Source of the DNA: Harmonia axyridis
Taxonomy: Eukaryota > Arthropoda > Insecta > Coleoptera > Coccinellidae
DNA length: 64,000 nucleotides
Reading direction: 5' to 3'
Assembly: GCF_914767665.1 (NCBI RefSeq)
Contig: NC_059502.1
Span: 9,300,001 to 9,364,000 of the forward strand
Positions 1 to 13,307 of this stretch are shown here, piece by piece. The translations under genes were made by a program, and so were the position numbers. The notes under the pieces were generated by a model. That model was not told the DNA's origin and made no database searches. It saw only the letters and a list, made by a program, of their open reading frames with translations. Positions within the stretch are counted from its first letter, which is position 1. The number at the start of each line of letters is the position of its first letter.

Positions 1-790
1 CGAGACCAGAAACGTGGAAAAAGTAATAGACGGTTCACAACGCAGCAACTTCGATCTTAGTCGTAACATTAGCATTGTGCAGACGGTACAAAAAACGTCA
101 GAATGCCAGCTAAATGCTTCCTGGATTATTCATTTCACCGGATACACCTCGTGTAATGTCTATGGGGAATCGTTAACTTCTTAATGACGAATGTGGAGTG
201 ATTAGTATCTCGCGACTCTTGACGATGTCTCGAACTGGATTTATGCGTTTTTGCCCCCCCTCTGCAGGAAATCCATATGTAGATATTCCTGCGAAATACT
301 GACGTTTCCCACTCTTTGACAGTTGACAGGAACTTGTCATATAATGCTCGATGGTCGTGGTGACACTTGAAAGGTAGACGGAGATTCTGTGGTTAGAATT
401 TCATTGAAATAAAGGGTTCTTCAGTTTATCACAGAAGTAGATCGAAATTTTAATGATGAGTGTCAGATAAACTGAATTGAAAAATAACAATTATTCCTCT
501 ACCATGTACAAATTGCCTCAATTCACATTTTTAATGTAGTAGGTTTCAAGTGGTATTCTTCAGTAAAAAGAACTTTTTACATAAAATGTTTTATTTGATA
601 GGTATACCTACCTATGTACTCAATAGTTGTCCAAAATGTTACCAGTTCCAATTATAATTTGTGATTAAACCTAACTTAACCAAATCTTTTCTATACAACA
701 TTGATCAGAAAATCGTGGGATCAAATTTGAACTAACAGAAATCTGAATTAAAAATTATACAAGTTAATTGAGTCAACTTGATGAAGGTTA
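1..790. other. Non-coding 5' flank
   Basis: No open frame worth calling and no recognised repeat. The first ~370 bases are less AT-rich than what follows, as in other gene-free blocks of this window, and may be regulatory, but nothing specific is seen. Confidence 0.4.
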
Positions 791-796
791 TTTACT

Positions 797-1053
797 ATGA
801 ATATCAAAAGATTCACAACATTGTGTCCTTTTCTCTTCACAATATACCTTTATGATATATTCTTTTTTTTTTGTCTCGGAATATAATTCCAATTCGAAAA
901 ATTAGAAAATATTAATAACCAACTAACCTTTAGGTTGGTCATTCTTCGAATTGGAATAGTATTCCAAGACAAAAAAAACGGATATATCATAAAGATATTT
1001 TATAATGTAAAGGGACAAGGATACAATGTTGTAAATTTTTTGATATTCATATT
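797..1053. repeat. Long imperfect hairpin (foldback element)
   Basis: Bases about 797-902 are the reverse complement of about 938-1053 with scattered mismatches. Both arms carry the blocks ATATCAAAA, ACAACATTGT, TTTATGATATAT and ATTCCAATTCGAA in mirrored order. The ~35-base centre holds a second small inverted repeat around AACCTTTAGGTT. This is the form of a foldback MITE; I cannot assign it to a superfamily. A reading frame over it (923-1117, minus) is a by-product. Confidence 0.65.
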
Positions 1054-1305
1054 GAATTAAAAATGTTTCTGAATGATATTTATTCGTCAAATGAAATAAA
1101 TTTGTTATTTTTCTCAATTCTTGCTGGAACCAAAATCTGAATTTCTTGATGCTTTAGAAATTCAATTAGTTCATAGCATTTGAAGTAATGATGACATAAA
1201 AAATACGCTCTTCTTTTGTTATTGTCCGCATGTCCGCAATTGTATCATCTCTATTCTTTTTTGATTAACAAAAGTTTTATACTTGTTATATAAGTTTTTC
1301 TCTAT

Positions 1306-2010
1306 TTCAGTATCGTAATGAGTTCATTACAGTACTAAAAACAGTGCATCGTTTTCAGTTATATTTTTCGTTTTGTGGTTGTCTATACTGACTTCCAATC
1401 CTATCAAATTTCAACAAACGTCAATATAATATAATTTGGATATAGTGAAATGATTTGCAACATTTTTCGCAATTCCTCTTAATTCTGGTGGTGTTAAATC
1501 GATTTCGTCAGACATAATCCACGAATTCAATGCGTAATTGTAAATTATTTTAAAATTCGGAACGTACGATTCATATTCAAATTCCGTAATCTGTCAATTT
1601 TCGTAACAGTCACACCAACTGATTCAATACAAAAGTCACTAGGATATATAATCTGAATTCTTCAATGTATTTCGACAATATTCCACAAAACTTGACTGAA
1701 ATAGAGAAAATATCGTCTAATACTCGTTGCAGAAGGCAATTCCAACACTCATGCGTTCGAAAACTCGCTTCTTCGTAGCTCGTTTTCGAATTTCGCATTC
1801 TTGTTGGAATAGGAGCTCATTCTGCAACTTGTTTTAGAATATACTATTATTACCAAAAAATGGATATTAACAATTTTGGCATTACATTGTGTAACAGTGC
1901 AGTTTCGGACTTATTTCAACTTCTTCATCTTCATATACTAAAGGTTCTACAAATGCTTTTCTTTTATAGTTCTCTTCATTCTGAACAAATTGAAAGATCC
2001 ATCACCGAGT
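1306..2010 (-). repeat. ~0.7 kb dispersed repeat with MSDEID start, copy 1
   Basis: It shares about 700 bases with 3555-4270 and, in the opposite orientation, with 48480-48985. Read on the minus strand it has a leader, then an ATG at 1515 opening a frame that begins MSDEIDLTPPE and runs about 34 codons with an A-rich, possibly helical segment (IAKNVANHF). The frame is then lost, and the minus-strand 3' end is a palindromic GTAATGA-CTCATTAC block near 1315. It looks like a non-autonomous derivative of a mobile element that kept both ends and the start codon. The parent is unknown; a Crypton-like tyrosine recombinase is a guess. Confidence 0.6.
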
Positions 2011-3554
2011 ACTTTGCACGTTTTAAATTGATGTGTTTATGGCCATAATTTGGTCTATTCAATCATGAGAGGTCTTACTATAACACCAAAACCATGATAC
2101 GTCCAATAAACCAGCAAAAGAATAATGTCTTCATCTACTTAATGATCTGTTACTTCAATACCCATTGTACCACCTTGTAAACCCAATCATCGTCTAAACC
2201 CACACCATAAATCAAAAATCACCACGCTGTCAGCCCATCAACCAGAAGGTGTCATAATTATAGGCCTCAGGCCCTCGGCTAACCTCTAATTTGTGGGCGT
2301 TACGGCAAAGAGGACGGTATAGAAGTTCCCCAGTTCGTCACAGTTCCCTTCATTCATATTTCCCGCAGATCAAACACGGGTTTACACCTACAAAACTCCA
2401 AGATAAGATATTCCTCTTTGAGCCGACTGTTTGAACAGGCACTCTTCAAAACGATATGCCGTATCAGGGCGGTTCCTTTGAAGTTTCTGAAGAGTAAACA
2501 ACGGAGTTGACTGAGCGTTCTCTTATTACGTTCTGTTCTGCTGAGTTTTTGTTTCGGGAATTATTTGGATAGAGTGGATTTGTTGAATAAACTAAAAATG
2601 TTCGCTCGGAGATGGTTTTTTTTGTTGATGGCCGTGAAGCTTTTGTAGAAATAATGCTGATGTAGTGGATATTTGTCGATATTGAATTTTTTTATTCAAG
2701 CTGGAAAGCGATTGTATATTTTTGACAATCTAGGTACTGATCAAATTAAAATATTGCTCATTTACACTAAAAATGCGGGGTTTTTGTTCTATTGTGATTG
2801 AAGAATTAGATTAAGCCTCTGCTATACTATTAAGTTTAGTTGCAAGACGATTACAATAGATGAAGGCTGTAACAAATGGGAAACTTCCACATAGGCATTT
2901 CTGGCAACAGTTTAGAAAAAAGAAGTCAGTATTTCAGAACCGTGAAGATCAATGATAATATTATGCTATATGGAGTGTTATATGAAAATATCAGCAGATG
3001 ATATACATTAACATTTATATTAAAACACAATATTAACTATTATTCTTTGGCAGTTGCTTTCAGTTTTAATAAACCATCATCAGGCTTACTCCATTTGAAA
3101 TCATTTCAAATTCTTCAGTTATTTCAGTAAACTCTAATTCATAATCTCCGAACAATTTCAAATAACAGTAATACATTATTTATACAAAGTACAACCGATC
3201 AAACAAAGAACCGAACATTGTAATAATGAAGATTTCATTGTTTTATTGAAATTGGTTCCTTGATACAATGAACAAAATTCATCGATATGATGAATGACTT
3301 TTCATTGTATTCATGTTTCTCTTCCACGGTTGATAATGATGACTGAATTCATCAATATAACGAACTTTTTCATTGAATTCATGTACATTTGGTTTACAGT
3401 AGTTTTTGAATAGTAATGACGGGTTTCATAAAAGTTTGATCGACCGATCAACTCTCTGATCGGTCAATCTTGTTGACTCTATGGTCAAGTGTCAAAAATC
3501 AACTGAAATTGAACATATACATTATTTGATCGAGCAAATCACCACGGTAAATGT
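2011..3554. other. Non-coding, with a GC-richer block at 2260-2530
   Basis: No gene is seen. Bases 2260-2530 stand out as less AT-rich and free of repeats, so they are a candidate conserved non-coding block. The rest (2530-3554) is AT-rich; 3220-3390 is crowded with short ATTCAT/ATGAAT inverted words. Confidence 0.35.
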
Positions 3555-4270
3555 TTTTTCTATTTCAGTATCTTAATGAATTCATTACAGTACTAAAAAC
3601 AGAGCTGTAATGAACTCATTACAGTATTGTTTTCAGTTATATTTTTCGTTTTGTGGTTGTCTACACTGACTTCCGATCCCTATCAAATTTCAATACACGT
3701 CAATAGTGAAATGATTTGCAACATTATTCGAAATTTCTCTTAATTTCGGTGGTGTTGAATCGATTTCGTCAGACATAATTCATGAATTTAATGAAAAATT
3801 GTACATTATTTCGAAATTCGAAACGTACGATTCAAATTCGAATTCCTTTATCTGTCAATTTTCGTAACAGTCACACCAACTGCCAAGATAGAATACAAAA
3901 GTCACTAAGAAGTTTAATCTGAATTTTTAATTGAATTTCGACAAAATTCCACAAAACTTGACTGAAATAGAGAATATATCGTTTAATACTCGTTGTAGAA
4001 GGCAATTCCAACACTCATGCGTTCGAAAACTCGCTCCTTCGTAGTTCGTTTGCGAATTTCGCATTCGTGTTGGAATAGGAGCTCATTCTGCAACTTGTTT
4101 TAGAATATACTATTAATACCAAAAATTGGATATTAACAATTTTGGCATTACATTGTGCAACAGTGCAGTTTTGAGTTATTTCAACTTCTTCATCTTCATA
4201 TACTAGAGGTTCTACAAATTCTTGTCATTTATAGTTCTCTTCATTCTGAACAAATTGAAAGATCCATCAT
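3555..4270 (-). repeat. ~0.7 kb dispersed repeat with MSDEID start, copy 2
   Basis: This is the same family as 1306-2010, about 2.2 kb away in the same orientation. The minus-strand ATG is at 3776 and the frame opens MSDEIDSTPPKLREIS. It ends sooner than in copy 1. Two palindromic blocks with TAATGA-TCATTA lie at 3574-3630, so this copy has the terminal palindrome twice. The other end reads into unrelated sequence after the word TTGAAAGATCCATCA. Confidence 0.6.
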
Positions 4271-5320
4271 TTGTTTTAGAATATACTATTATGAAACCCA
4301 CTATAAATCTATCTATCTTTGAATACTTAATTTTGTTTTTCGCTTCTTCGCTCTGAAAATATGATCCAACTCTATTCAATTCTATTGCTTTCCAGGTGTT
4401 TGAAAAAATTACCTACTTACATTGGCAACAAATCAAATTCTTGCTAGATTAGATCTCGATTCAAAAGTCCAAGTGTTTAATAAATTGACAAAAATGAATG
4501 CACATACGATTCTTACCTGAAAGGTAGGGAGAATCTGATAAATATAAAGCAAAATGAAATTTGAACAATACAAAATTGATGATTGGATATCATTTTCTTA
4601 TACACACACTGAATTTTATCTATGAATTTATGAACCTACATGTCTTTTAGTTCAGTGTCTATATCATGGAACGGTGCCGTCTCAGCAGAACTGCTGGAGC
4701 AACATAATCAACGAAATCTGCCATCAGGTGAATAACGCAATTCTGTGACACATCAGATGACAGTTCCACGACTCCGTGTTTCCAGACCACGGTCTCACAG
4801 GATACCATATGGCGTCTCTTGCAACCTAACGGTTGTTCCTCAACCATTCCAATAAATTGATTGATATTATTTTTTACCTCCAATTGTCATTGTCATGGGA
4901 CATAGCAGGCGCATTATTAAGAATCCGGCCTGAAGGCAGTCTCAGTCTCGCAAAACATGGTCCGCATTGTGGAGTTCATAAATATTAAAGTCAATAAGCA
5001 GGAATTTTCGTGCTTAATTAATGATAACGAGAATTTTATACGAGTTGGCTGGTTCTTGGAGAGCGCATCTACGTGATATGACGGTAGTGATGACTTGTCT
5101 GTTTCTTAGTGCTGACATGGATGTTACATTAATTGCCAGTGTTTTTTCGGACGTTCTGTGAATGGCAGGACGGCTCCAGTGGCGTACGTCGGACGGGAGA
5201 TTGATTCGATATATTTCTGGTCGATATGGTGGACAAGGTACTGGATTTTCGTTTTAGACATCTCTAATGTCACTATTTCGATGAATCAGTTAGTTTTCTT
5301 CGGCCAAAACTTTTTTGTTG
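4271..5320. other. Non-coding; 4640-5000 GC-richer
   Basis: No recognisable gene. Bases 4640-5000 have a balanced composition and an unassigned 74-codon minus-strand frame (4659-4883) with no recognised motif. I read this as a possible conserved non-coding block rather than a gene. Confidence 0.3.
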
Positions 5321-5956
5321 TACAGGGTGTACCTAATTCGATGCTCACTGAAAACATCTCGAGAACTATAAGACTTAGAGCTAAAATCTTCAAGGACCCT
5401 CGACCTTTTTTTGCAAAATAATAGGATATTAGGAGTCAGATTGTAAAAATTTTGCTTCGTTCTCGAGTTACAGGGTGTTCCTGAAAAGTGACTGTTTCAA
5501 ATAATTCGCTATATTTTAATTTCTGTTCGAGATATTCACATTTTTGAAAAACCGGTAACGGTAAGCTTTTCAACAAATCTGCGGCTAAAGAACTGTTGGA
5601 GAATATCGAGTGCCCCATTTAAAAAAGTACTTCTTCTCCTCTATATCTCTTATATGGTAATTCATTTTTATGATCTGTTTGGGTATAGTATAAATCATAA
5701 AAAATACTGATAAAAACGTTTTAGAATTTTTGGAATATCTTGAATTTAAACCAAGAGATACCTAGAAAATATTTGAAACAGAATTTTTTCAGAAACGTCC
5801 AGTAACTCAAGAACGATTCAAAATATCTTTGATCTGCTTTCTGATATCATATTATTTCGAAAATAGAGATCGGGGGTACTTGAAAGATTTTTTCTCCGAG
5901 TATTCGAGTAGTTCTCGAGATGCTTTCAGTGAGCATCGAATTTGGGACATCCTGTA
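5321..5956. mobile_element. 636-bp MITE with ~55-bp terminal inverted repeats
   Basis: The left end TACAGGGTGTACC continues into AATTCGATGCTCACTGAAA. The right end is its reverse complement with few changes, ending in CATCCTGTA. The arms match for about 55 bases, including the word CATCTCGAGAACT. The interior has no transposase. TACAGGGTG-type ends recur in several other elements here (10756, 14307, 38371). Superfamily not assigned. Confidence 0.75.
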
Positions 5957-8814
5957 CTCGATCTTACATCGTTCTATTTATTGAAATCTATGGTCTAAGT
6001 TCATTATCATTGAATTATAGAGGTTCCTTTAAAATCTTGCCATGAGAAATGAACAACATTGAACTGGTTTCAAGGATCATTTCCCCTATTGTAAAGTTGG
6101 CCAATCTGAAGCCACCATTCTGCGAATAAATTTCGTTTGTATGAAAGAAAAAGTGCAAGACCTGTTTTATCGTTGTTAAGTTTTTGTTTGCCCTTCGCGC
6201 TGGTTTTCATTCTGTCATATTTCAGTTAGATATTCTCATCATTTTTCTCATTCTCATCAATTTCATTATATTAATGAAAAAGTTGATTTTACCAATGAAT
6301 CAAGTTGATGATTGGCAGTCTTCAATAAAATGAATGCATGCATTCGTGATATTCAGCATATAATCTACTCGTATATCATGTATGGTCAATTCACTCAAAT
6401 ATTAAACTATCTACATTGAATTTTGCGTTTCTGAGCGCTCGTTTTCCGATCAGAAATGTCTTGTAGATACTCCATCAGAACCGAAGCAGAATATCAAAAA
6501 AAAATTTTGTTTCAAACAAAAGTCTTATTTAGATGAAGTAATCGTAAATAACATCATAGCACATCACATGACATTAATATGTAAAAACAGTTTTTTGATT
6601 TTAAACTAACTAGCGGTCAGAATTTCCTGATTCCAAGTAAGAGCAATTCGCAGTATTCACACAGTTGACTCAATTTTTTTTTTCGAACGGCACCCGAACA
6701 TTTCATTCTTCCATTATAAAATCGCCAACGAGAATAAAGCAAAACCATGTAAAAACAAGACCGGACTACATCACAAAAATACAATCAGCTTTATATGGGC
6801 ACTCGGTAAAAGCATCAAAAAAGCCGAGGCAACCCTTATCAATAAAAAATGCCTCATATTTTCGGATAGACTGGTTATAAAATCGCAGTTTAATCCATCA
6901 GAGTCGATCATGGCCTACTGCCGTATAATCTGTCTATAAATCATCTCTGTTGAAACTGGTTTGCTAGTAGTCATTCGAATGGACCTACCATTCAGATGAA
7001 ATAACTCGAGGATACATTGTTTCAGTTGATTATTGTCAATGATCAGAATTGTGAACTGTACTTTGGACCGTGCACAGCGAAATTTGAACAAAAAAGACTT
7101 TCAAAATTGAGAAATAACAAGCTATCGAATTAGAAACACTTATATCCCTAAAAAAATTGTAGAATAATAAAATTGGACTTCTGTTAATATAATCATACAA
7201 CATCATGTACACCACTTTAAAAATAGAAAATAATTATAAAAAAATATGTTAAAGTTGATGCACATCTAATTGGAAGACATGGCGAGCTGATGACGTGCAG
7301 ATTTCAAGTTCAATATGCAATAACATTATTAATATGTATAAAACAATGATGAGTCAAAATTAAAATTTCAGGAACGTATTGTGTTGACATCCGATAATCA
7401 TGTTTAGTTGTCTGTTTCTCCTGAGTAGTTATTATTGAATTCTGACGTATATTGCCTTTTGTTGCTTATCGAATAGACAACATTTTCACATAATATGATA
7501 AAAAGTTTGCTATACTCCCTGAAGGAAAGAATAATTCACAAGCATAGGTATGTTGATGATGAATCTAAACGGCTTATTTTCTTCTTTACGGGTTGGCAAA
7601 GTTTACATATTTCTTCTTTTTGGTCTTGGTGTGACTTTGTTGCCCTTTTTATGTTATTTTATTTTATATATTTTAATGATGTAGTAGTAATGATAATGTA
7701 GGATAAAGAAGATTGTTTCATATTGTGGTTTCTAGCTTCGACGAAGTCCGGAAATGAAGGTTCTTTACAGAATTCTTATTTCCTTTCCTCTAGCCACTAA
7801 TCTACACTATAAATACACACCTAAATATTTTTCGGAGTTATGAAATTGAACATTACTTCAATTTTGAGTAATCTATATTACATTATTCTGGCGAACGTTA
7901 AATCATGTAACTTTATTGACAAACGGTGAACAATTTCTTAGCCTAATCCAAACACATTTACATGTTGTGTATAGGCTTAGTTGCAATCTTATTCTAAACA
8001 CATTTTTATTATAATTTTTCTCGTAGGACATTTATTTTAAGCTAATGAGTTCGGCTATCGCATGTTGAGATCTTGCCATCCCATTGTGAGGTATGACTTC
8101 TATCCAAAAGTTACATAAACATTTCTATGTTATATTCTCATTAAAGAATATTTCACGAGGAATTTTCAAAACACATTTAATTTACATTGTTTCCAACTGA
8201 TTAGCATAATTTATAGCTTCCTCAAGTTAAGAAAGCATAAATAATAACTATTTTAGGATGAATTATTCACAAAGAATTGGGCGTTCGGAATTTGGTTATG
8301 GTGGGGGAACTGGCCTTTCTTCAGACAATTAATATTTCCGATATTCCGAACAATGCGATACCTAAAAAAATAATGAACGTATACGGAGGTGCGTTGGGAA
8401 ACAGTCTAATTAAAATTTATCCAAATTTCCATTTTTCATTTTCTAATGAACGTTGTTTCGTCCTACGAGGGCCGCCGTGCCATTTTGTGGTCGATTTAAC
8501 ACTGTAATGACTTCTGTAATGATCATTTGGGACGTGAAAAATTAATGAATTGATAACAGTCGATGAGTTTCACAGGCGTAACACATTTTCAAGGCGTTCT
8601 ATAATTAACAGAAGGTGTAACAATGGCTTCGATTCTTTTGAGGCTGTGAACCACGCCTAATCGTCTGTTAATGTATGTTCAGTGATACATGGTGGTCCTA
8701 TTAATGCCAGAAGTAGAAACTGCAAAATGGTCCACGCATTCACAATTCAGTAAGTTACATTTCAATCAATAAGTTTCACAAATTTCTTGAAAATTCGACT
8801 CGATGTGTCAACAT
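5957..8814. other. Non-coding, AT-rich
   Basis: Nothing supported as a gene. Bases 6700-6960 are somewhat GC-richer, with a 71-codon frame that has no recognisable motif. The frames at 7495-7701 and 8277-8507 are short, AT-driven and unrecognised. Confidence 0.35.
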
Positions 8815-9000
8815 ATAGAGAGTGATACTTTTCTGCAGAAAGATTCATCTTTGCTTTCGAAATAGGTTACTACCTAGGCAATCACTTCTTCATTAGAGGC
8901 TATTAGATACCAGTTTCTTTTCCTGAAGAATTCTTCTGACGTCTGCAAAAACCAAGTTATCATTGGGGGGCCAGATCTGGAAATTGAGCAGTTGGAGGCA
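8815..9000 (-). pseudogene. Mariner transposase C-terminal relic
   Basis: On the minus strand the peptide FADVRRILQEKK, followed after a stop by YFESKDESF, matches the C-terminal part of mariner transposases (LKR-LQGKKF ... AYFE-KDKSFY). The catalytic DLAPSDY region just before it is decayed to IWPPNDNLVF. There is at least one stop and no terminal repeats are visible. The same family appears at 49438-49810. Confidence 0.5.
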
Positions 9001-9152
9001 CAATTTGTTCAATTGACCTTGGTTTTCATTGATTTGTAACAAGGAGTATTGTCTGCTCGATTGTCTGGGTGTAAGAGAATTGTGCTTATTCAAAGCTGAG
9101 TACGTTTTTTTTCAATTTCTGCACTCATACGATCCAATAATGTTATGTTATT

Positions 9153-9870
9153 AGGTGTACAACTTTGCTTCCGCCGTTTTGCAATACATGGCTGTAGCGG
9201 TTAGTAACGCCATCGAAATATTAGTCGATTTGTGTCTGCATCATAAAGTTATTCTCGATTTAACATGTCAGCTTACGAGCCAAATTCTCGTCATTTGCGG
9301 GATTTTTTAATTTTCTGCTTCAATATGAAGAAATCTGCAGCTGAGTCTCATCGAATTCTCTCAAATATCTATAGTGAGGCCGCTATTAGTGAAAGAACGT
9401 GCCGAGAGTGGTTTCAACGCTTCAAGAGCAGTGGAAGAGAGAAGGTTTTCAAAGATGCAGAATTGGAGGCATTACTTGATCAAGACTCGTGTTTAACGCA
9501 ACAAGAATTGGCAGGATCATTGGGAGTGACGCAACAAGCTATTTCAAAACGACTGAAAGTCATGAGAATGATTCAGAAGTAAGGAAATTGGGTGCCGCAC
9601 GAGTTAAAGCCGAGAGATGTTGAACAGCGTTTGTTTGCTTGTGAACAGCTGATTGCAAGGCAAAGACAGAAGGGATTTTTGCATCGCATTGTGATTGAAG
9701 ACAAAAAATGGGTTCATTACGATAATCCCAAGCGCAGAAAATCATGAGGACATCCCGGCAAGCTTCCAAATCGACGGTCAAACCGATTATTCACTGTTCC
9801 ATGTCATGCTCAGTATTTGGTGGGACCAGCTCAGCGTAGTGTATTATGAGTTGTTAAATCCGACTGAAAC
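9153..9870 (+). mobile_element. DD34D mariner, copy 1, 3'-truncated
   Basis: The 5' terminal repeat starts GGTGTACAACTTTGC and continues into CCGCCGTTTTGCAAT. It matches the end at 15691 and the inverted ends at 16688 and 28575. Homology stops abruptly after the PTET-equivalent codons near 9870, so the second and third catalytic aspartates and the 3' terminal repeat are gone. Confidence 0.85.
9265..9855 (+). pseudogene. Mariner transposase pseudogene, copy 1
   Basis: The ATG at 9265 opens a frame with the mariner N-terminal helix-turn-helix region (HLRDFLIFCFNMKKSAAESH ... CREWFQRFK ... FKDAELEALLDQDSC). About nine codons present in copy 2 after WFQRFK are deleted. A nonsense codon at 9580-9582 replaces the expected Gln after MIQK. 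Past it the frame continues through WVPHELKPRD to the first catalytic Asp region (VIEDKKWVHYD). A second nonsense codon at 9745-9747 stands where KSWGHPG is expected. It is not functional. The family is the Mos1/mauritiana-like mariners of ~345 residues. Confidence 0.85.
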
Positions 9871-9959
9871 ATGAAAAATTCTTTTCTGATGGCATGCAAA
9901 TATTGCTAATGCTTTCCTCATCTTTTTTATATTAAAATCAGACATATTACAACATTAAA

Positions 9960-10560
9960 TAGAGACTTTTTGTTAGTTTTTATTGTGCTCTTATTCCCTT
10001 TGTTACTTGTGGGCCATTACTTACTACACTTTTCGAGTAGGTTTTCGAAGCCGGCGTGAGAAAGAAGGAAAGCCGATAAAGATATAAATATCGGCCAAAA
10101 TAGCTGGGCGTCGGTGCGTGAACCAAGGCCATTAAGGCATCCTCCCTCGAAACCGACAAAATCACCCCGATAAACTAACTGAAATCGAATTTATCTCCGC
10201 AAAATAAGACTCAGAAAACGATACATCATTCCTAAAGCGGCGTCCCCCTCTACGATCTGCCAGACGAGACAGAGACGGCTCGACGATGCGTTACTTTAGC
10301 GTTGGGGGGGACCAAAGCGTGCCCCTTTTGATTTATAACGATTTAATATTTATTTTGATGGGTGAAATTCGGCGTAACTAAGGCCCGAAAGAGGGTAGCG
10401 ACCATCTGCTGAATGAGGACGGTGGAATATCGTCCTTATGCCCGGGTACAATAAGGGTGTCGGCTCAGTTTATACAGTCCTTTTGTTACGTCTATTTGGT
10501 TTTTACTGCTTTTTCATGGGTCTTTCGGTATACCTTTCGCGCGGTGTGGTCATAATCGGT
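9960..10560. other. GC-richer non-coding block (candidate regulatory)
   Basis: About 500 bases of balanced composition flanked by strongly AT-rich DNA, with no convincing coding frame and no repeat seen. It includes a G7 run near 10305 and CG dinucleotides well above the surroundings. Iroquois genes are known for deeply conserved enhancers in their flanks, so this is a candidate by context only. Confidence 0.35.
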
Positions 10561-10755
10561 TAGGGCTTTGAATTTATGGATTTATTAGTGGATTATGAAT
10601 CGGAAATTTTGTATTGATTTCGAAGGAAGAATTATTTGGTAACAATAAATTTTAGGAATAATGATTGTTATAACCAATATTGTTCGAATTGTTACTAACA
10701 ACAAATATCATTAAAAATGTCGAAGAATAACACATAGTGTTCCTATTATCACTTT

Positions 10756-11185
10756 GTGCAGGATGGGCAAATTTCGAAGATTTAGCACTACAACTTTTAA
10801 ACCAGAAAAATTAAGCTTTCGAAAAATGGCACAGTTATCTAGTGTTCCCATTTGAAAAAATATAATTTTGGGTCATAGCTTCTTAACTGAAAACCCCTGT
10901 TAAAAAGACTAGCATGCCACTGGATTCTACGTAAAAAAGTGCCTGTAAGATGTTTTAATTTTAGAGCTCTCTCATCAGTATTAGCCGAGATATAAAAGTT
11001 TTTCGATATCGCCATTTTTACAATTTTCGCATATAACTCGAAAACAAAAGAAGTTGGCCAAAAATGAATATCACTCTTGTTAGTTTCTCAGAAGAAAAAT
11101 GATAACCATAGGGTATCAGATTTTGTCTATCTCCTCTGGTTTAAAAGTTGTAGTGCCAAAACATCGAAATTTGCCCACCCTGTAC
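10756..11185. mobile_element. 430-bp MITE with ~50-bp terminal inverted repeats
   Basis: The left end GTGCAGGATGGGCAAATTTC continues to CACTACAACTTTTAAACCAG. The right end is its reverse complement, finishing in GCCCACCCTGTAC. The interior is non-coding. The ends resemble the other ACAGGGTG-type MITEs of the window. Confidence 0.75.
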
Positions 11186-13307
11186 ATATTTTAAACGGCA
11201 ACCTTTTATTGAAAAATCCAATACATATTTTCTTGAAGTATTTTGATGTCTTCTAGAAAAGCTTGGAAATTGCTAGTATGTAGTTACATTGTGGCAAATA
11301 CCAGATTATGTATTCCATAATTGTCTATGTTGAATTTTTGGAAGTATAATTTCCCAAGCAGGGATCAAAAGTGCAACATTTGACTTAACAAAACCAGTTA
11401 AATATTCATTCGAAAAAATATATCAATTGCAAAATTCCTAATATTTTAAACATTGATCCATTTTTCGTATGAAAATTCATGTCGAATGAAAATTTTCAAA
11501 TTAGAATAACAAAATATCAATTGTAGTTGTACCCTTGAAAATTTAAAAGTGGGAAAGGTCAGTTAGATCGGTATAAGATATTGAATATTCTCTGTTTTCT
11601 AATTTAACTATCAAAATTTCAATTGTGATGTTTTTCCTTTCATATTGTGAGATAGGTCAGTCAATCAATCGGCCTGGTATTACTGAATATTCGCCAATTT
11701 TAATTTGATTACCAGATTTTCTATTGTATTTCATACGGAAATCAAGATCAATTTTCGATCTGCGTTATAAATGTTTGCAAAATTTTGATTAAGGACATTG
11801 GAATTTTGCGAATGATTATTTTTTTTATTATTCAAGGTTCATAGACGAATATTCAATAGTTTTCACTCTTAGGTCAAATTTTGCATGTAAAATTTGGTAA
11901 CAAAATATTCTTTTGATCAATTGATGTTTTATTGTTTCGAAAAATTTTCCATGCTGTAGGTCCTCAATATTAAAACTTCATAGATTATGGGCTTATCATT
12001 CTCTGACTTTATCGAATATGTTGGTCTCATAATACATAATGAGTAATATGTTCTTTCTTCGATATCTCTCACTTGATTAATAAGTTATGAATGAAAAATC
12101 CCATATTCTTGTCCCTATTACTTAAGACACATTAGAATGAACCAAGAAGATAACCTTTGGTATAATTAGTTAATGAACTTGATTTCACCAACGCCCTTAT
12201 CTGTACATTTGATAATCCTGTTTTCGACAACTGTCCACATTAATATCGGAGTGAATCAGGTTTTCCACCAATTACACATATCTATATGACAAGGGTTTTT
12301 TCAGAAAAAAAACCTCTGAACTCGTTTTTTTAAATCAAAATGGAAGAACTCATTATTTTCGGTAATATTCGGCTGGACTGCTAAATTATGAGAGCCACTC
12401 TGTATAACGCAACAATTCCTAACAAATTTTTATTGGTTCGATACACTATTACTTCTACGTAAATGACTGGCTTCATTTGAGTACCCTTATAAGTGGAAAT
12501 CATTATCTGAACACACAAACAAGCCAGTTCAATGGTAGACAAATATGTTCAATCGAAGAGACAATATTAACGTTTTATGTCTCTTTTACTTTGTACCCAA
12601 CGGTGACACCTGTCTGAAAGTAAAAAATACGGTTCTCTGTCCTGTGGGAAATTAGCATTACCAGTTTGAGGTGTTTTCTTTCCTATTTCCTATGGAATAT
12701 CGATGTTTGATCTCTTAGATACAGAGTTGTGGAGGTTTGTCCCCCGTAGTGCTTCTAATTAGTTTGGAATTGATGTCCTTAGAAGAAGCAGATGCTTGTT
12801 GTGGATAAGGTTAGAATTTATCTGGTGTTTGGTTAATTGGTGATGTCAGATGGAAGAGAAAGACTGAAAATAAATATAGAATTTTTATTTTATTGCTTAA
12901 TGTATTCTTTTTAGACCCTATAGAATGTGGCAGCCCTTACTACATGATGGTCTACTCTACAAAAAAAAGTCCTCGATTTCGTTTCAAATTTTTTATTGGA
13001 CATTATAAAAAATATTCTTCTATTTACTGACATTTATATATGAAAATGTGAGAAAGGAAATACGTCAATTCGACAAAAAAAACTGTGTTTCTAAATATGC
13101 ATAAAAAAACTGTTGAAACTCTTATAATTCATATTATCACGAGATTATCATTGAATTATATCTTCCAATTTATTGCTATAATAAGAATGTGATGAATCAA
13201 AGTAAACTTAACAATGAAATAATAACAAGTTTATTATTTCATATCGAAAAGATCTTCACATGAAGAAAACGACTGATCAATAATTGAGTCAAACGCTTTC
13301 GGATATA
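11186..13307. other. Non-coding, AT-rich
   Basis: About 2.1 kb without any supported gene or repeat. No long frame and no recognised protein fragment on either strand. Confidence 0.4.
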
